This document shows, piece after piece, positions 1 to 8,297 of a DNA stretch of 64,000 nucleotides. Position numbers and translations under genes: made by a program. The DNA is from CADEEV01 sp964442185 (GTDB lineage: Bacteria > Acidobacteriota > Vicinamibacteria > Fen-336), in assembly GCA_964442185.1 (NCBI GenBank), contig CAYTWT010000149.1, positions 1 through 64,000 on the forward strand. The letters are read 5' to 3'. Under the pieces are notes generated by a model. It was given only the letters and a program-made list of their open reading frames with translations. It was not told the DNA's origin and ran no database searches. Each line of letters starts with the position of its first letter. The stretch's first letter is position 1.

Positions 1-140
<140 letters not shown>

Positions 141-141
<1 letters not shown>

Positions 142-269
142 TGGACACGCCCACCGCCAATTCGGTGGCTTTCCGCAGCGGAGGCTTTCCTGCGTCCGCC
201 GAGCCGCGACTCAGTCGCGGCGAGGTGCTCGACAAAGCGAAAGCCGGAACGAGGACGCAAAACTCATGA
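141..269 (+). CDS. Possible 42-codon ORF bridging tuf and rpsJ (uncertain)
   Basis: An ATG overlaps the tuf stop by one base (TAATG) and opens a 42-codon frame. Its TGA stop overlaps the first rpsJ ATG (ATGA). The product begins MDTPTANSVAF and ends AGTRTQNS; I recognise no domain. Both junctions are of the translational-coupling type used elsewhere in this locus. Against it, G or C at third positions is about 70 percent, lower than in the neighbours, the same bases form strong hairpins, and there is no good Shine-Dalgarno. It could be a leader peptide, a coupling ORF or chance. Confidence 0.25.
151..265 (+). promoter_or_regulatory. Structured leader between tuf and rpsJ
   Basis: Two hairpins are visible: 151-156 with 163-168 (CCACCG/CGGTGG) and 203-210 with 214-221 (GCCGCGAC/GTCGCGGC). 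Two further pairings exclude each other: 183-189 with 239-245 (GGCTTTC/GAAAGCC), and 191-197 with 254-260 (TGCGTCC/GGACGCA). The second covers the purine-rich stretch just before the rpsJ start. There is no U-tract, so a simple terminator is unlikely. In gammaproteobacteria the S10 leader is the L4 autoregulation site; whether this leader does that is inference. Confidence 0.4.
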
Positions 270-598
270 TGTTGAACGAGAAGATTCGGATCCGCCTGAA
301 GGCCTACGATTATCGGATCCTGGACCAGTCGACCACCGAGATCGTCGAGACGGCCAAGCGCACGGGCGCACGCGTCGCGGGCCCGATTCCGCTGCCGACC
401 ATCAAGAATCGCTGGACCGTGAACCGCTCGCCGCACGTGGACAAGAAGAGCCGTGAGCAGTTCGAGATTCGCACCCACAAGCGCCTGCTCGACATCTTCG
501 AGCCGACGCCGCAGACGGTCGATGCGCTGATGAAGCTCGATCTGCCTGCCGGCGTCGACGTGGAGATCAAGGCCTTCGGCAAAGAGCACTCGAAGTAG
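266..598 (+). CDS. rpsJ: 30S ribosomal protein S10
   Basis: This is S10 of the 30S head, which also partners NusB in antitermination. The core is typical, with IRIRLKAYDYRILDQS near the N-terminus, the PLPT loop near residue 42, and RTHKRLLDIFEPT in the second half. The 110 residues are slightly longer than the usual 102-105. Two consecutive ATGs (266, 269) could start it. It is first of the S10-operon genes, 34 nt before rplC. Confidence 0.97.
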   Translation: MMLNEKIRIRLKAYDYRILDQSTTEIVETAKRTGARVAGPIPLPTIKNRWTVNRSPHVDKKSREQFEIRTHKRLLDIFEPTPQTVDALMKLDLPAGVDVEIKAFGKEHSK

Positions 599-632
599 CC
601 GCTAGGCGCCCAAGAGACAAGAAAGAACGAAC

Positions 633-1277
633 ATGGCGGTAAGCGGAATCATCGCGAAAAAGGTTGGTATGACGCAGGTCTACGCCGAGGACGGGCGGGC
701 GATCCCCGCCACCGTCCTCGAGGCCGGGCCGTGCGTCGTGGTGCAGCGCAAGCTGAAGCTCGCGAACGGGAACCGGAAGGACGGCTACTCGGCCGTGCAG
801 CTCGGCCTGGTCGACAACCGCAAGGCGAAGCGCGTCACGAAGGCGATGCAGGGCCACTTCAAGAAGGCCGACCTGCCGCCTTGCCCCGTGCTGCGCGAGT
901 TCCGCGTCGACGAGGGGGCAGAGGTGAAGGTGGGCGACAAGGTCTCGGTGGCAATCTTCGCCGCGGGCGAGAAGGTGACCGTGACCGCGACGAGCAAGGG
1001 CAAAGGGTTCCAGGGGGTCGTGAAGCGCCACCACTTCCGCGGCGGCGACGCGACCCACGGCTCGATGTTCCACCGCGCCCCCGGCTCGATCGGCGCCTCC
1101 GCGTTCCCGTCCCGCGTCCTCAAGGGCATGCGCGGCGCAGGCCACATGGGTTCGGACCGCGTCACGGTCAAGAACCTCGAGGTGGTGCGCGTGGACGCCG
1201 AGAAGAACCTGCTGGTCGTCCGCGGCTGCGTTCCCGGCGCGAGCGGCGGCTACGTCGTCATCAACAAGAGGAAGTAG
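633..1277 (+). CDS. rplC: 50S ribosomal protein L3
   Basis: L3 is an early assembly protein of the 50S subunit whose long loop reaches towards the peptidyl transferase centre. It opens with the usual GIIAKKVGMTQVY, and the central loop carries the SKGKGFQGVVKRHHF signature followed by THGSMFHRAPGSIGAS. At 214 residues it has the normal length. A 2-nt gap separates it from rplD, so the two are likely translationally coupled. Confidence 0.97.
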   Translation: MAVSGIIAKKVGMTQVYAEDGRAIPATVLEAGPCVVVQRKLKLANGNRKDGYSAVQLGLVDNRKAKRVTKAMQGHFKKADLPPCPVLREFRVDEGAEVKVGDKVSVAIFAAGEKVTVTATSKGKGFQGVVKRHHFRGGDATHGSMFHRAPGSIGASAFPSRVLKGMRGAGHMGSDRVTVKNLEVVRVDAEKNLLVVRGCVPGASGGYVVINKRK

Positions 1278-1279
1278 TG

Positions 1280-1969
1280 ATGGCGGAAAAAAAGGCCCCC
1301 GTGGCCAAGAAGCCGGCAGCGCGCAGGAAGGTGAAGCCCGAAGGGGCGAGCGTCGAGATCGTGAACGCCCAGAACGAGAAGGTGGGCGATCGCCTGGTCT
1401 CCCCCGAGGTCTTCGGCGCGAAGATCAACACCCACCTCCTGTACGAGGCAGTGAAGCAGTACCGCGCCGGTGGCCGAGCGGGCACGCACAAGACCAAGAC
1501 CCGCGCCATGGTTTCCGGCACCGGCAAGAAGCCGTGGAAGCAGAAGGGCACCGGCCGCGCCCGCGTCGGCGAGGCCCGCAACCCCCTCTGGCGCCACGGC
1601 GGCACGACTTTCGGCCCGATGCCACGAGACTACTCCTACAGCATGCCGAAGAAGGCGCGTGCCGCGGCGCTGCGCGCGGCGCTTAGCCAGTGCCTGAAGG
1701 ACGGCGGCCTCAAGGTGATCGAGGGCTTCGGCTTCCAAGCGCCCAAGACCAGAGAGTTGGTCGCGCTGCTCGCGCGGCTCGGCGTCACGGGCAAGGCGGT
1801 AGTCGTGGACTCGCAGCCCAGTGACGCGCTTGTGCTCTCGGGCCGCAACGTACCAAACGTCAAGGTCGTCGACGAGTCGCACCTGACCGTGTACGACGTG
1901 CTCGATTGCAGGACCCTGGTCGTCTCCGAGGACGCCCTCGGCCGGCTGGAAGAGAGGCTCGCGCGATGA
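1280..1969 (+). CDS. rplD: 50S ribosomal protein L4
   Basis: L4 binds 23S rRNA and lines the exit tunnel; in enteric bacteria it also represses the S10 operon. The family core (GTHKTKTRAMVSGTGKKPWKQK and GRARVG, HGGTTFGPMPRDYSY) is clear. The 229 residues exceed the usual 200-210 because of a Lys/Ala-rich N-terminal extension of about 25 residues before VEIVNAQNEKVG. The start is the ATG 2 nt after the rplC stop. It overlaps rplW by 4 nt. Confidence 0.96.
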   Translation: MAEKKAPVAKKPAARRKVKPEGASVEIVNAQNEKVGDRLVSPEVFGAKINTHLLYEAVKQYRAGGRAGTHKTKTRAMVSGTGKKPWKQKGTGRARVGEARNPLWRHGGTTFGPMPRDYSYSMPKKARAAALRAALSQCLKDGGLKVIEGFGFQAPKTRELVALLARLGVTGKAVVVDSQPSDALVLSGRNVPNVKVVDESHLTVYDVLDCRTLVVSEDALGRLEERLAR

Positions 1970-2259
1970 AGAACCTGTACGAGGTGATCCGCCGCCCGCT
2001 GATCACCGAGAAGTCCACGGCCGTGCGCGAGACGCAGCGCGCCGTTTGCTTCGAAGTGCACTGCGACGCCACCAAGCCCGAGATCAAGAAGGCGGTCGAG
2101 GCGCTATTCAGCGTGAAGGTCAAGGACGTGCGCGTGGCGCGCGTCCACGGCAAGGTGAAGCGTCAGGGTCGCTACGCCGGTCAGCGCCCCGACTGGAAGA
2201 AGGCCTACGTCGTCCTCAAAGAGGGCGAGAAGATGATCGAGTTCTTCGACCAGGCCTAA
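1966..2259 (+). CDS. rplW: 50S ribosomal protein L23
   Basis: L23 sits at the tunnel exit and docks trigger factor and SRP. MKNLYEVIRRPLITEKST is the standard N-terminus, and the VKVKDVRVARVHGKVKRQG loop matches the family. The start is the ATG overlapping the rplD stop (ATGA); an upstream in-frame start would lie inside rplD. Its 97 residues are normal. Confidence 0.96.
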   Translation: MKNLYEVIRRPLITEKSTAVRETQRAVCFEVHCDATKPEIKKAVEALFSVKVKDVRVARVHGKVKRQGRYAGQRPDWKKAYVVLKEGEKMIEFFDQA

Positions 2260-2268
2260 GAGAAGAAA

Positions 2269-3090
2269 ATGGCACTGAGGCAATTCAATCCCACCTCGCC
2301 GGGCCGGCGCTTCATGACGGCGCTGACCTTCGACGAGATAACCAAGTCGACACCCGAGAAGTCGCTGACCGAGGCCAAGCGCCGGACCGGCGGGCGCAAC
2401 AACAAGGGGCACCAGACCATCTGGTTCCGGGGCGGCGGCCACAAGCGCCGTTACCGCATCGTGGACTTCCGCCGCGACAAGCCCGGCGTGAGCGCCACCG
2501 TGGCGGCCATCGAATACGATCCGAACCGGTCGGCGCGGCTCGCCTTGCTCCACTACGCGGATGGCGAGAAGCGCTACATCCTCTGGCCCGAGGGCATGAA
2601 GGTCGGCCAAGCGGTTGCGACCGGCGAGGGCGCCGACATCCTCCCGGGTAACTGCCTGTCGCTGAAGTCGATCCCGCTCGGCACCATGATCCACAACATC
2701 GAATTGCGCAAGGGCAAGGGCGGGCAGATGGTGCGCAGCGCCGGCGGAGCCGCGCAACTCGTGGCGCGCGAGGGCGACTACGCGCAGGTCAAGCTGCCCT
2801 CGGGTGAGATCCGCAATGTCCACGTGGACTGCCTCGCCACGATCGGGCAGATCGGGAACCTCGAGCACAAGAACGTCTCGTACGGGAAGGCGGGTCGCAA
2901 GCGCTGGCTCGGCCGCCGTCCCCACAATCGCGGTGTCTCGATGAACCCGGTCGACCACCCACACGGCGGAGGCGAGGGTAAGACCTCGGGCGGCCGTCAC
3001 CCGGTCACGCCGTGGGGCAAGCCCACGAAGGGCGCGAAGACGCGCAACAACAAACGGACCGAGTCGTCCATCGTCAAGAGGCGCAAGTAA
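2269..3090 (+). CDS. rplB: 50S ribosomal protein L2
   Basis: L2 is needed for subunit association and peptidyl transfer. The protein has the full two-domain layout: an OB-like part with GGGHKRRYRIVDFRR and an SH3-like part ending in the conserved loop around MNPVDHPHGGGEGK, whose histidine is the residue implicated in peptidyl transferase function. At 273 residues it has the usual length. It is followed 3 nt later by rpsS. Confidence 0.97.
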   Translation: MALRQFNPTSPGRRFMTALTFDEITKSTPEKSLTEAKRRTGGRNNKGHQTIWFRGGGHKRRYRIVDFRRDKPGVSATVAAIEYDPNRSARLALLHYADGEKRYILWPEGMKVGQAVATGEGADILPGNCLSLKSIPLGTMIHNIELRKGKGGQMVRSAGGAAQLVAREGDYAQVKLPSGEIRNVHVDCLATIGQIGNLEHKNVSYGKAGRKRWLGRRPHNRGVSMNPVDHPHGGGEGKTSGGRHPVTPWGKPTKGAKTRNNKRTESSIVKRRK

Positions 3091-3093
3091 GCC

Positions 3094-3441
3094 ATGCCAC
3101 GCTCGCTGAAGAAGGGCCCGTTCGTCGACGACCACCTGATGAAGAAGATCGAGGCGATGAACGCGCAGAACGAGCGCAAGGTCGTGAAGACCTGGTCGCG
3201 CCGCTCGACGATCACGCCCGAGATGGTCGGCCACACGCTGGCCGTCTACAACGGCCGGAAGTTCGTGCCGGTCTACATCACCGAGAACATGGTCGGCCAC
3301 AAGCTCGGCGAGTTCTCGCCCACGCGCCAGTTCAAGGGCCACTCCTCCAAGGTCGAGAAGGTAGCCAAGGTCGCAGGCGCGGCACCCGCCGGCGGGGCCG
3401 GGGCCGGCGCCGGCGCCGGGGCCGGGCAGAAGCAGGGGTGA
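3094..3441 (+). CDS. rpsS: 30S ribosomal protein S19 with Ala/Gly tail
   Basis: S19 contacts the A-site finger and S13 in the 30S head. The core is standard: MPRSLKKGPFVDDHLMKKI, the RRSTITPEMVGHT block and FVPVYITENMVGHKLGEFS. The usual protein ends near residue 92. Here about 20 extra residues form a nearly pure Ala-Gly tail (GAGAGAGAG) ending in QKQG. The tail is encoded by a GC-only repeat that could slip in replication. Confidence 0.96.
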   Translation: MPRSLKKGPFVDDHLMKKIEAMNAQNERKVVKTWSRRSTITPEMVGHTLAVYNGRKFVPVYITENMVGHKLGEFSPTRQFKGHSSKVEKVAKVAGAAPAGGAGAGAGAGAGQKQG

Positions 3442-3446
3442 TCGCG

Positions 3447-3806
3447 ATGCTCGAAGTCCGCGCGAAGAGCAAGTACATCCGGACGTCGCAGCAGAAGGCC
3501 GGGCTGGTGCTCGACCTGATCCGCGGCAAGCAGGCCTCGGAGGCCCTCGCCATCCTGCGCTTCACGAAGAAGTCCGTGGCGCGGGACATCGAGAAGGCGC
3601 TGCGTTCGGCCATCGCCAATGCGGTCCACGTGGCCGACAAGAACCAGAAGCGGCGCCTCGACGAGGAAGACCTCTACGTAAAGGCCTGCTACGCCGACCG
3701 CGGCCCCGCCATGAAGCGGGTTCGGCCGGCGCCCATGGGGCGGGCCTACCAGGTCATCAAGCGCTCCGCGCACCTCACTGTTGAGCTCGCCGAAAGGGAG
3801 AAGTAG
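3447..3806 (+). CDS. rplV: 50S ribosomal protein L22
   Basis: L22 lines the exit tunnel and contacts all 23S domains. The family pattern is clear: RAKSKYIRTSQQKAGLVLDLIRGK, then DLYVKACYADRGPAMKRVRPAPMGRA, whose loop is where macrolide-resistance changes fall in other species. I chose the ATG at 3447 (MLEVRAK), 5 nt after the rpsS stop, because longer readings have no L22 homology. It has 119 residues. Confidence 0.96.
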   Translation: MLEVRAKSKYIRTSQQKAGLVLDLIRGKQASEALAILRFTKKSVARDIEKALRSAIANAVHVADKNQKRRLDEEDLYVKACYADRGPAMKRVRPAPMGRAYQVIKRSAHLTVELAEREK

Positions 3807-3808
3807 GA

Positions 3809-4459
3809 ATGGGTCAGAAAGTCCATCCCATCGGGTTCCGCCTCGGGTACATCAAGACCTGGCGAAGCCGCTGGTATGCCGAGAAGGAGTACGCGAACCT
3901 GCTCCACGAGGACGTCGCCCTCAAGAAAGACCTGAAGAAGCGCTTCGCCCACGCCGGCGTCGCCAAGGTCGAAATCGAGCGTGCCGCGAACAAGCTCAAG
4001 ATCAGCATCTACACTTCGCGCCCCGGCATCATCATCGGCCGGAAAGGCCAGGAGGTCGACAAGCTCAAGCTGGAGATCCAGAAGAAGACCGGCAAGGAAG
4101 TCTTCATCAACATCCAGGAGATCCTGAAGCCCGAGCTCGACGCCCAACTGGTGGCCGAGTCGGTCGCGCTCCAGCTCGAGAAGCGGATTGCCTTTCGCCG
4201 TGCCATGCGCAAGGCCGTCGACGCCGCGCTCCGCTTCGGCGCGCGTGGCATCAAAGTCCGCGTTTCGGGCCGGCTGAACGGCGCCGAGATCGCGCGCTCC
4301 GAGTGGTACCTGCATGGCCAGCTGCCGCTGCACACGCTGCGCGCCGACATCGACTATGGCTTCCACGAGGCCGGCACTACGTTCGGTCGGATCGGCGTGA
4401 AGTGCTGGATCTACAAGGGCGAGACCGAGGTCTTCAAGCCGGGCAAGGCGCTCAACTAG
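3809..4459 (+). CDS. rpsC: 30S ribosomal protein S3
   Basis: S3 forms the mRNA entry channel with S4 and S5. It begins MGQKVHPIGFRLG, carries the type II KH domain with the GRKG loop (IIIGRKGQEV) and the C-terminal domain (RVSGRLNGAEIARSEW, GTTFGRIGVKCWIYKGE). At 216 residues it has the short-tail form. It starts 2 nt after the rplV stop. Confidence 0.97.
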   Translation: MGQKVHPIGFRLGYIKTWRSRWYAEKEYANLLHEDVALKKDLKKRFAHAGVAKVEIERAANKLKISIYTSRPGIIIGRKGQEVDKLKLEIQKKTGKEVFINIQEILKPELDAQLVAESVALQLEKRIAFRRAMRKAVDAALRFGARGIKVRVSGRLNGAEIARSEWYLHGQLPLHTLRADIDYGFHEAGTTFGRIGVKCWIYKGETEVFKPGKALN

Positions 4460-4487
4460 CCATGCAAGGCGGAGCGAGGACGCAAAC

Positions 4488-4913
4488 ATGTTGATGCCCA
4501 AGAAGGTCAAATACCGGAAGATGCAGAAGGGCCGGATGCCGGGCAAGGCCTGGACCGGCAGCGCCGTCGCCTTTGGCGACTACGGCCTGAAGGCGCTCGA
4601 GTGCGGCCACCTCACCGACCGCCAGATCGAGGCCAGCCGCATTGCCATCACTCGCTTCATCAAGCGGAACGGCCGTATCTGGATCCGAGTCTTCCCGGAC
4701 AAGCCGATCACGAAGAAGCCCCAGGAAACGCGCATGGGCAAGGGCAAGGGCGCCCTCGACCACTGGGTGATGGTGATCAAGCCCGGGCGCATCCTCTTCG
4801 AGATGGAAGGCGTGCCCGAGTCCGAGGCCCGCGAGGCGCTGCGGCTCGCGTCCCATAAGCTCGGGATCAAGACGAAGTTCGTGAAGCGCTTCGAGGCGGA
4901 GATGGCGCAGTGA
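4488..4913 (+). CDS. rplP: 50S ribosomal protein L16
   Basis: L16 organises the A-tRNA site of the 50S subunit. The N-terminal KVKYRKMQKGR and the RPITKKPQETRMGKGKG-type loop identify it (here DKPITKKPQETRMGKGKG). Starts at 4488 or 4494 are both possible; the upstream stretch CGAGGACGCAAA is identical to the one before rpsJ. It has 141 residues and overlaps rpmC by 4 nt. Confidence 0.96.
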   Translation: MLMPKKVKYRKMQKGRMPGKAWTGSAVAFGDYGLKALECGHLTDRQIEASRIAITRFIKRNGRIWIRVFPDKPITKKPQETRMGKGKGALDHWVMVIKPGRILFEMEGVPESEAREALRLASHKLGIKTKFVKRFEAEMAQ

Positions 4914-5116
4914 AGCCGGAGAAGGTCCGTGAGATGAGCGAAGCCGAGATCGAGGCCGAGGAGAAGAAGCTGCAGGAGCAGCTCTTCAAGCTGCGCCTGC
5001 AGAAGTCTCTCGGGCAGCTCGACAATGCCCTCAAGATCCGGGAGACGCGTCGCGACATCGCCCGGGTGAAGACGATCCTCGTCGAGAAGACACGCGCCAA
5101 AGAGGCGCGGTCCTAA
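4910..5116 (+). CDS. rpmC: 50S ribosomal protein L29
   Basis: L29 is a small helical-hairpin protein at the tunnel exit next to L23. The sequence has the family's helix around ELF-type LQEQLFKLRLQKSLGQLDN and the second helix IRETRRDIARVKTIL. It uses a GTG start overlapping the rplP stop (GTGA). It has 68 residues, normal length. Confidence 0.93.
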   Translation: MKPEKVREMSEAEIEAEEKKLQEQLFKLRLQKSLGQLDNALKIRETRRDIARVKTILVEKTRAKEARS

Positions 5117-5128
5117 GAGGTGGCGGAC

Positions 5129-5428
5129 ATGGAAAAGAAGGAACCGGCGGCACGCCGCAGCCACAAGGTCGGCGTGGTGGTCTCCGCGAAGATGGAGAAG
5201 ACAGTGGTCGTGGCCGTGGAGCGCCTGGTGCGCCACGACATGTACCGCAAGACGATCAAGCGGACCTCGACCTTCATGGCCCACGACGAGAAGGGTGCCA
5301 GGAAGGGCGACCGGGTTCGCATCGTGGAGAGCCGGCCGCTTTCGAAGCGCAAGCGCTGGGTGGTCGATGAGATCGTGGCGAAGGTCAGGGTCCACGAAGA
5401 CGACACCCTGCCGGCGGTCCAGGTCTAG
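5129..5428 (+). CDS. rpsQ: 30S ribosomal protein S17
   Basis: S17 is an OB-fold primary binder of 16S rRNA. VGVVVSAKMEKTVVVAVERLV and the H-x-Y/MYRKTIKRTSTFMAHDE segment are diagnostic, as is the late VRIVESRPLSKRKRW. I prefer the ATG at 5129 because the purine run AAGAGG at 5114-5119 is 9 nt upstream. A GTG at 5120 would directly abut that run. It has 99 residues, slightly long at the C-terminus. Confidence 0.95.
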   Translation: MEKKEPAARRSHKVGVVVSAKMEKTVVVAVERLVRHDMYRKTIKRTSTFMAHDEKGARKGDRVRIVESRPLSKRKRWVVDEIVAKVRVHEDDTLPAVQV

Positions 5429-5452
5429 GCGCAGTAGCGGGGAGACACTGCA

Positions 5453-5827
<375 letters not shown>

Positions 5828-5830
5828 GCC

Positions 5831-6172
5831 ATGGCGATGCCGCAGCAGCGCAATCGGATCAGGCTCCGCAGGAACGACACCGTCGTGGTGATCGCCGGCA
5901 AGGATGCGGGCAAGCGGGGCAAGATCCTGCAGGTGATTCGCGAGAAGAACCGCGTAGTCGTGCAGGGTGTGAACTTCATCAAGCGGCACACCCGGCCCAA
6001 CCCGCAGCGGAACATCAAGGGCGGGATCGCGGAGCGCGAGGCGTCGCTCCACGTCTCGAACGTGATGCTGGTCGATCCCGAGTCCGACAAGAGGACGAGG
6101 ATCAAGAGCAAGGTTCTTGAAGATGGCCAGCGAGTGCGCGCCGCGAAGAGCGGCGCACTGCTCGACAAGTGA
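5831..6172 (+). CDS. rplX: 50S ribosomal protein L24
   Basis: L24 initiates 50S assembly. The KOW motif is seen at the N-terminus (RRNDTVVVIAGKDAGKRGKIL), followed by GVNFIKRHTRPNPQRNIKGG, a classic L24 stretch. It has 113 residues. The rplE frame opens just behind, with a GTG overlapping this stop and a better ATG 15 nt downstream of it. Confidence 0.95.
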   Translation: MAMPQQRNRIRLRRNDTVVVIAGKDAGKRGKILQVIREKNRVVVQGVNFIKRHTRPNPQRNIKGGIAEREASLHVSNVMLVDPESDKRTRIKSKVLEDGQRVRAAKSGALLDK

Positions 6173-6186
6173 GGCAGGAAGGCAAG

Positions 6187-6732
6187 ATGGCGGCTCGTAT
6201 CAAGGAGACGTATTACAAGCAGATCGTTCCGCGGCTGATGAAGGAGCGGAACTACTCGTCCATCATGGCGGTCCCCCGCCTGACCAAGATCGTGGTCAAC
6301 ATGGGCGTCGGCGAGGCCACCCAGAACATCAAGGTGCTCGACGCGGCCATGGAGGAGCTTGGCAAGATCACCGGCCAGCGGCCCGCCATGCGGCGTGCGC
6401 GCAAGTCGGTGGCGGCCTTCAAGCTCCGCCAGGGCATGCCCATCGCCGCCACGGTGACGCTGCGTGGCGACCGGATGTACGAATTCTGCGACCGGCTCTT
6501 CAACGTGGCGCTGCCTCGCGTCCGCGACTTTCGCGGCTTGCCGAGTAGCGCCTTCGACGGCCGCGGCAACTACACCCTGGGCCTCAAGGACCAGATCCTG
6601 TTCCCCGAGATCGACTATTCCAGAGTCGAGAAGCTGCGGGGCATGAACGTGACGTTCGTGACGACGGCCAGGACCGACGAGGAGTCGAAGCTCTTGCTCC
6701 AGTCCCTCGGCCTGCCGTTCCGGAACCAGTAG
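6187..6732 (+). CDS. rplE: 50S ribosomal protein L5
   Basis: L5 binds 5S rRNA and contacts P-site tRNA. YYKQIVPRLMKE, VPRLTKIVVNMGVGEA, the GQRPAMRRARKSVAAFKLRQG segment and DQILFPEIDY near the C-terminus are all family hallmarks. I chose the ATG at 6187 (MAARIKETY) because AGGAAGG lies just upstream; the GTG at 6169 would add six residues not seen in the family. It has 181 residues. Confidence 0.96.
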   Translation: MAARIKETYYKQIVPRLMKERNYSSIMAVPRLTKIVVNMGVGEATQNIKVLDAAMEELGKITGQRPAMRRARKSVAAFKLRQGMPIAATVTLRGDRMYEFCDRLFNVALPRVRDFRGLPSSAFDGRGNYTLGLKDQILFPEIDYSRVEKLRGMNVTFVTTARTDEESKLLLQSLGLPFRNQ

Positions 6733-6746
6733 AGGAGGGGGAGGAA

Positions 6747-6932
6747 GTGGCGAAGACGTCGCTTATTGCCAAGTCCCAGCGGAAGCCGAAGTTCGCGGTC
6801 CGCGGGTACACCCGCTGCCGCCAGTGTGGCCGGCCCCGCGCGTACCTCCGGAAATTCGAGATGTGCCGCATCTGCTTCCGCAAGCTGGCCCTCGCCGGGG
6901 AGATCCCCGGCGTCATCAAGGCCAGCTGGTAG
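6747..6932 (+). CDS. rpsN: 30S ribosomal protein S14, zinc-binding type
   Basis: This is the short 61-residue S14 of the zinc-ribbon type. Cysteines C24, C27, C40 and C43 (CRQC and CRIC) form the metal site, and the protein ends in the invariant KASW. It is GTG-initiated after a strong GGAGG. Many genomes carry a zinc-free paralog for zinc starvation; none is in this window. Confidence 0.96.
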   Translation: MAKTSLIAKSQRKPKFAVRGYTRCRQCGRPRAYLRKFEMCRICFRKLALAGEIPGVIKASW

Positions 6933-6956
6933 GCGAGGCCAAGAGGAAATCGAACC

Positions 6957-7355
6957 ATGAACATGACCGATCCCATTGCGGACATGATCACCCGCATCCG
7001 GAACGGCGTCCGGGCGAAGTTGCAGAAGGTGGACGTGCCATCTTCGAAGCTGAAGTCGGAGATCGCCCGCGTTCTCAAGGACGAGGGCTACATCAACAAC
7101 TACAAGGTGACCCAGGACGAGAGGCAGGGCGTCCTGCGGGTCTACCTGAAGTACGGCCCTGGCATGGAGCGGGTCATCACCGACCTGCAGCGTGTCAGCC
7201 GTCCCGGCTGTCGCATCTACTGCGGCAAGGGTGAGATCCCCCGCGTGTACGGCGGCCTGGGCGTCAACGTGCTCTCCACCTCGCGCGGGCTCATGACCGG
7301 CAAGAGCGCGGCCCGCGAAGGCGTGGGCGGCGAGATTCTCTTCAACGTCTGGTAA
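6957..7355 (+). CDS. rpsH: 30S ribosomal protein S8
   Basis: S8 is a primary 16S rRNA binder and in E. coli the translational repressor of the spc operon. DPIADMITRIRNG at the N-terminus and the C-terminal STSRGLMTGKSAAREGVGGEIL are diagnostic. It has 132 residues and a gap of 10 nt to rplF. Confidence 0.97.
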   Translation: MNMTDPIADMITRIRNGVRAKLQKVDVPSSKLKSEIARVLKDEGYINNYKVTQDERQGVLRVYLKYGPGMERVITDLQRVSRPGCRIYCGKGEIPRVYGGLGVNVLSTSRGLMTGKSAAREGVGGEILFNVW

Positions 7356-7365
7356 AGGAGAGTGC

Positions 7366-7920
7366 ATGTCTCGCGTCGGTAGAAAACCCATCGCCATCCC
7401 CAAGGACGTGAAAGTGACCGTCTCGAAGACGGCCCTCTCTGTGCAGGGCCCGAAGGGCCGCCTCGAGACGCCGGTGCCCCCGGGCATCAGCTTCGCGATC
7501 GAGGGCGCGGAGCTCGTCTGCGCCCGCACGAGCGACGAGCGCCAGCAGCGCGCCTTCCATGGGCTGGCGCGCGCACTCGCCCAGAACGCCGTCAAGGGCG
7601 TCACCGAGGGCTTCACCAAGGAGCTCGACATCGTCGGCGTCGGCTACAAGGCGGCGGTTGAAGGGCAGAAGGTCGTCTTCGCCCTCGGCTACTCCCACCC
7701 TGTCGAGTTCAAGGTCCCCGAGGGGATCAAGATCGCGGTCGACAAGCAGACCCACGTCGTGGTCTCGGGCATCGACCGGCAGCAGGTGGGCCAGGTCGCG
7801 GCCGAGATCCACGCGCTGCGCAAGCCCGATCCTTACAAGCAGAAAGGGATCCGCTACGTGGGCGAGGTCCTGAAGAAGAAGGCCGGCAAGGCCGGCGCCA
7901 CGGGCACCGGGGCGAAGTAA
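7366..7920 (+). CDS. rplF: 50S ribosomal protein L6
   Basis: L6 lies near the GTPase centre and the sarcin-ricin loop. MSRVGRKPIAIPKDVKV, the GVTEGFTKELDIVGVGYKA segment and the C-terminal RKPDPYKQKGIRYVGE are standard. The usual KKEGK-type end is extended by a short Lys/Ala/Gly tail (KKKAGKAGATGTGAK). It has 184 residues and its stop is immediately followed by the rplR start. Confidence 0.96.
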   Translation: MSRVGRKPIAIPKDVKVTVSKTALSVQGPKGRLETPVPPGISFAIEGAELVCARTSDERQQRAFHGLARALAQNAVKGVTEGFTKELDIVGVGYKAAVEGQKVVFALGYSHPVEFKVPEGIKIAVDKQTHVVVSGIDRQQVGQVAAEIHALRKPDPYKQKGIRYVGEVLKKKAGKAGATGTGAK

Positions 7921-8286
7921 ATGAAGATCAAGACCAAGCAAGACATCCGGACCCGCATCCGGACCCGCATCCGCAAGAAGCTGTCGGGGACGACGAAGCG
8001 GCCGCGCCTCGCCGTGTTCCGCAGCCAGACCCACATCTACGCGCAGCTGATCGACGACGAGGCGGGTAAGACGCTGTGCGCGGCGTCGTCCCTGGACAAG
8101 ACTCTGAAGGCCCAGATGAAGCGCGGTGGCAACGTGGCAGCGGCCAAGGCCGTGGGCTCGCTGATCGCCACGCGTGCCATGGAGAAGGGCGTCCTTGCGG
8201 TTGTGTTCGACCGCGGGGGTTTCCAGTATCACGGCCGCGTGAAGGCGTTGGCCGACGCCGCCCGCGAGGGCGGCCTCAAGTTCTAG
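7921..8286 (+). CDS. rplR: 50S ribosomal protein L18
   Basis: L18 binds 5S rRNA with L5. RPRLAVFRSQTHIYAQLIDDEAGKTL and the C-terminal FDRGGFQYHGRVKALADAAREGGL are clear family segments. The N-terminus contains a short internal duplication, RTRIRTRIR, from the 12-nt direct repeat cggacccgcatc at about 7948-7971. It starts on the base after the rplF stop. It has 121 residues. Confidence 0.96.
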   Translation: MKIKTKQDIRTRIRTRIRKKLSGTTKRPRLAVFRSQTHIYAQLIDDEAGKTLCAASSLDKTLKAQMKRGGNVAAAKAVGSLIATRAMEKGVLAVVFDRGGFQYHGRVKALADAAREGGLKF

Positions 8287-8297
8287 AGAAGGAACCG

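Noticed and set aside
2104..3342. Minus-strand open frame of about 400 codons over rplW-rplB-rpsS
   Set aside because: It is fully antisense to ribosomal protein genes and has no recognisable motif.
7948..7971. Tandem repeat in rplR as a possible CRISPR-like or regulatory repeat
   Set aside because: Only two 12-nt copies inside a coding frame, giving an in-frame RTRIRTRIR; an ordinary slippage duplication.
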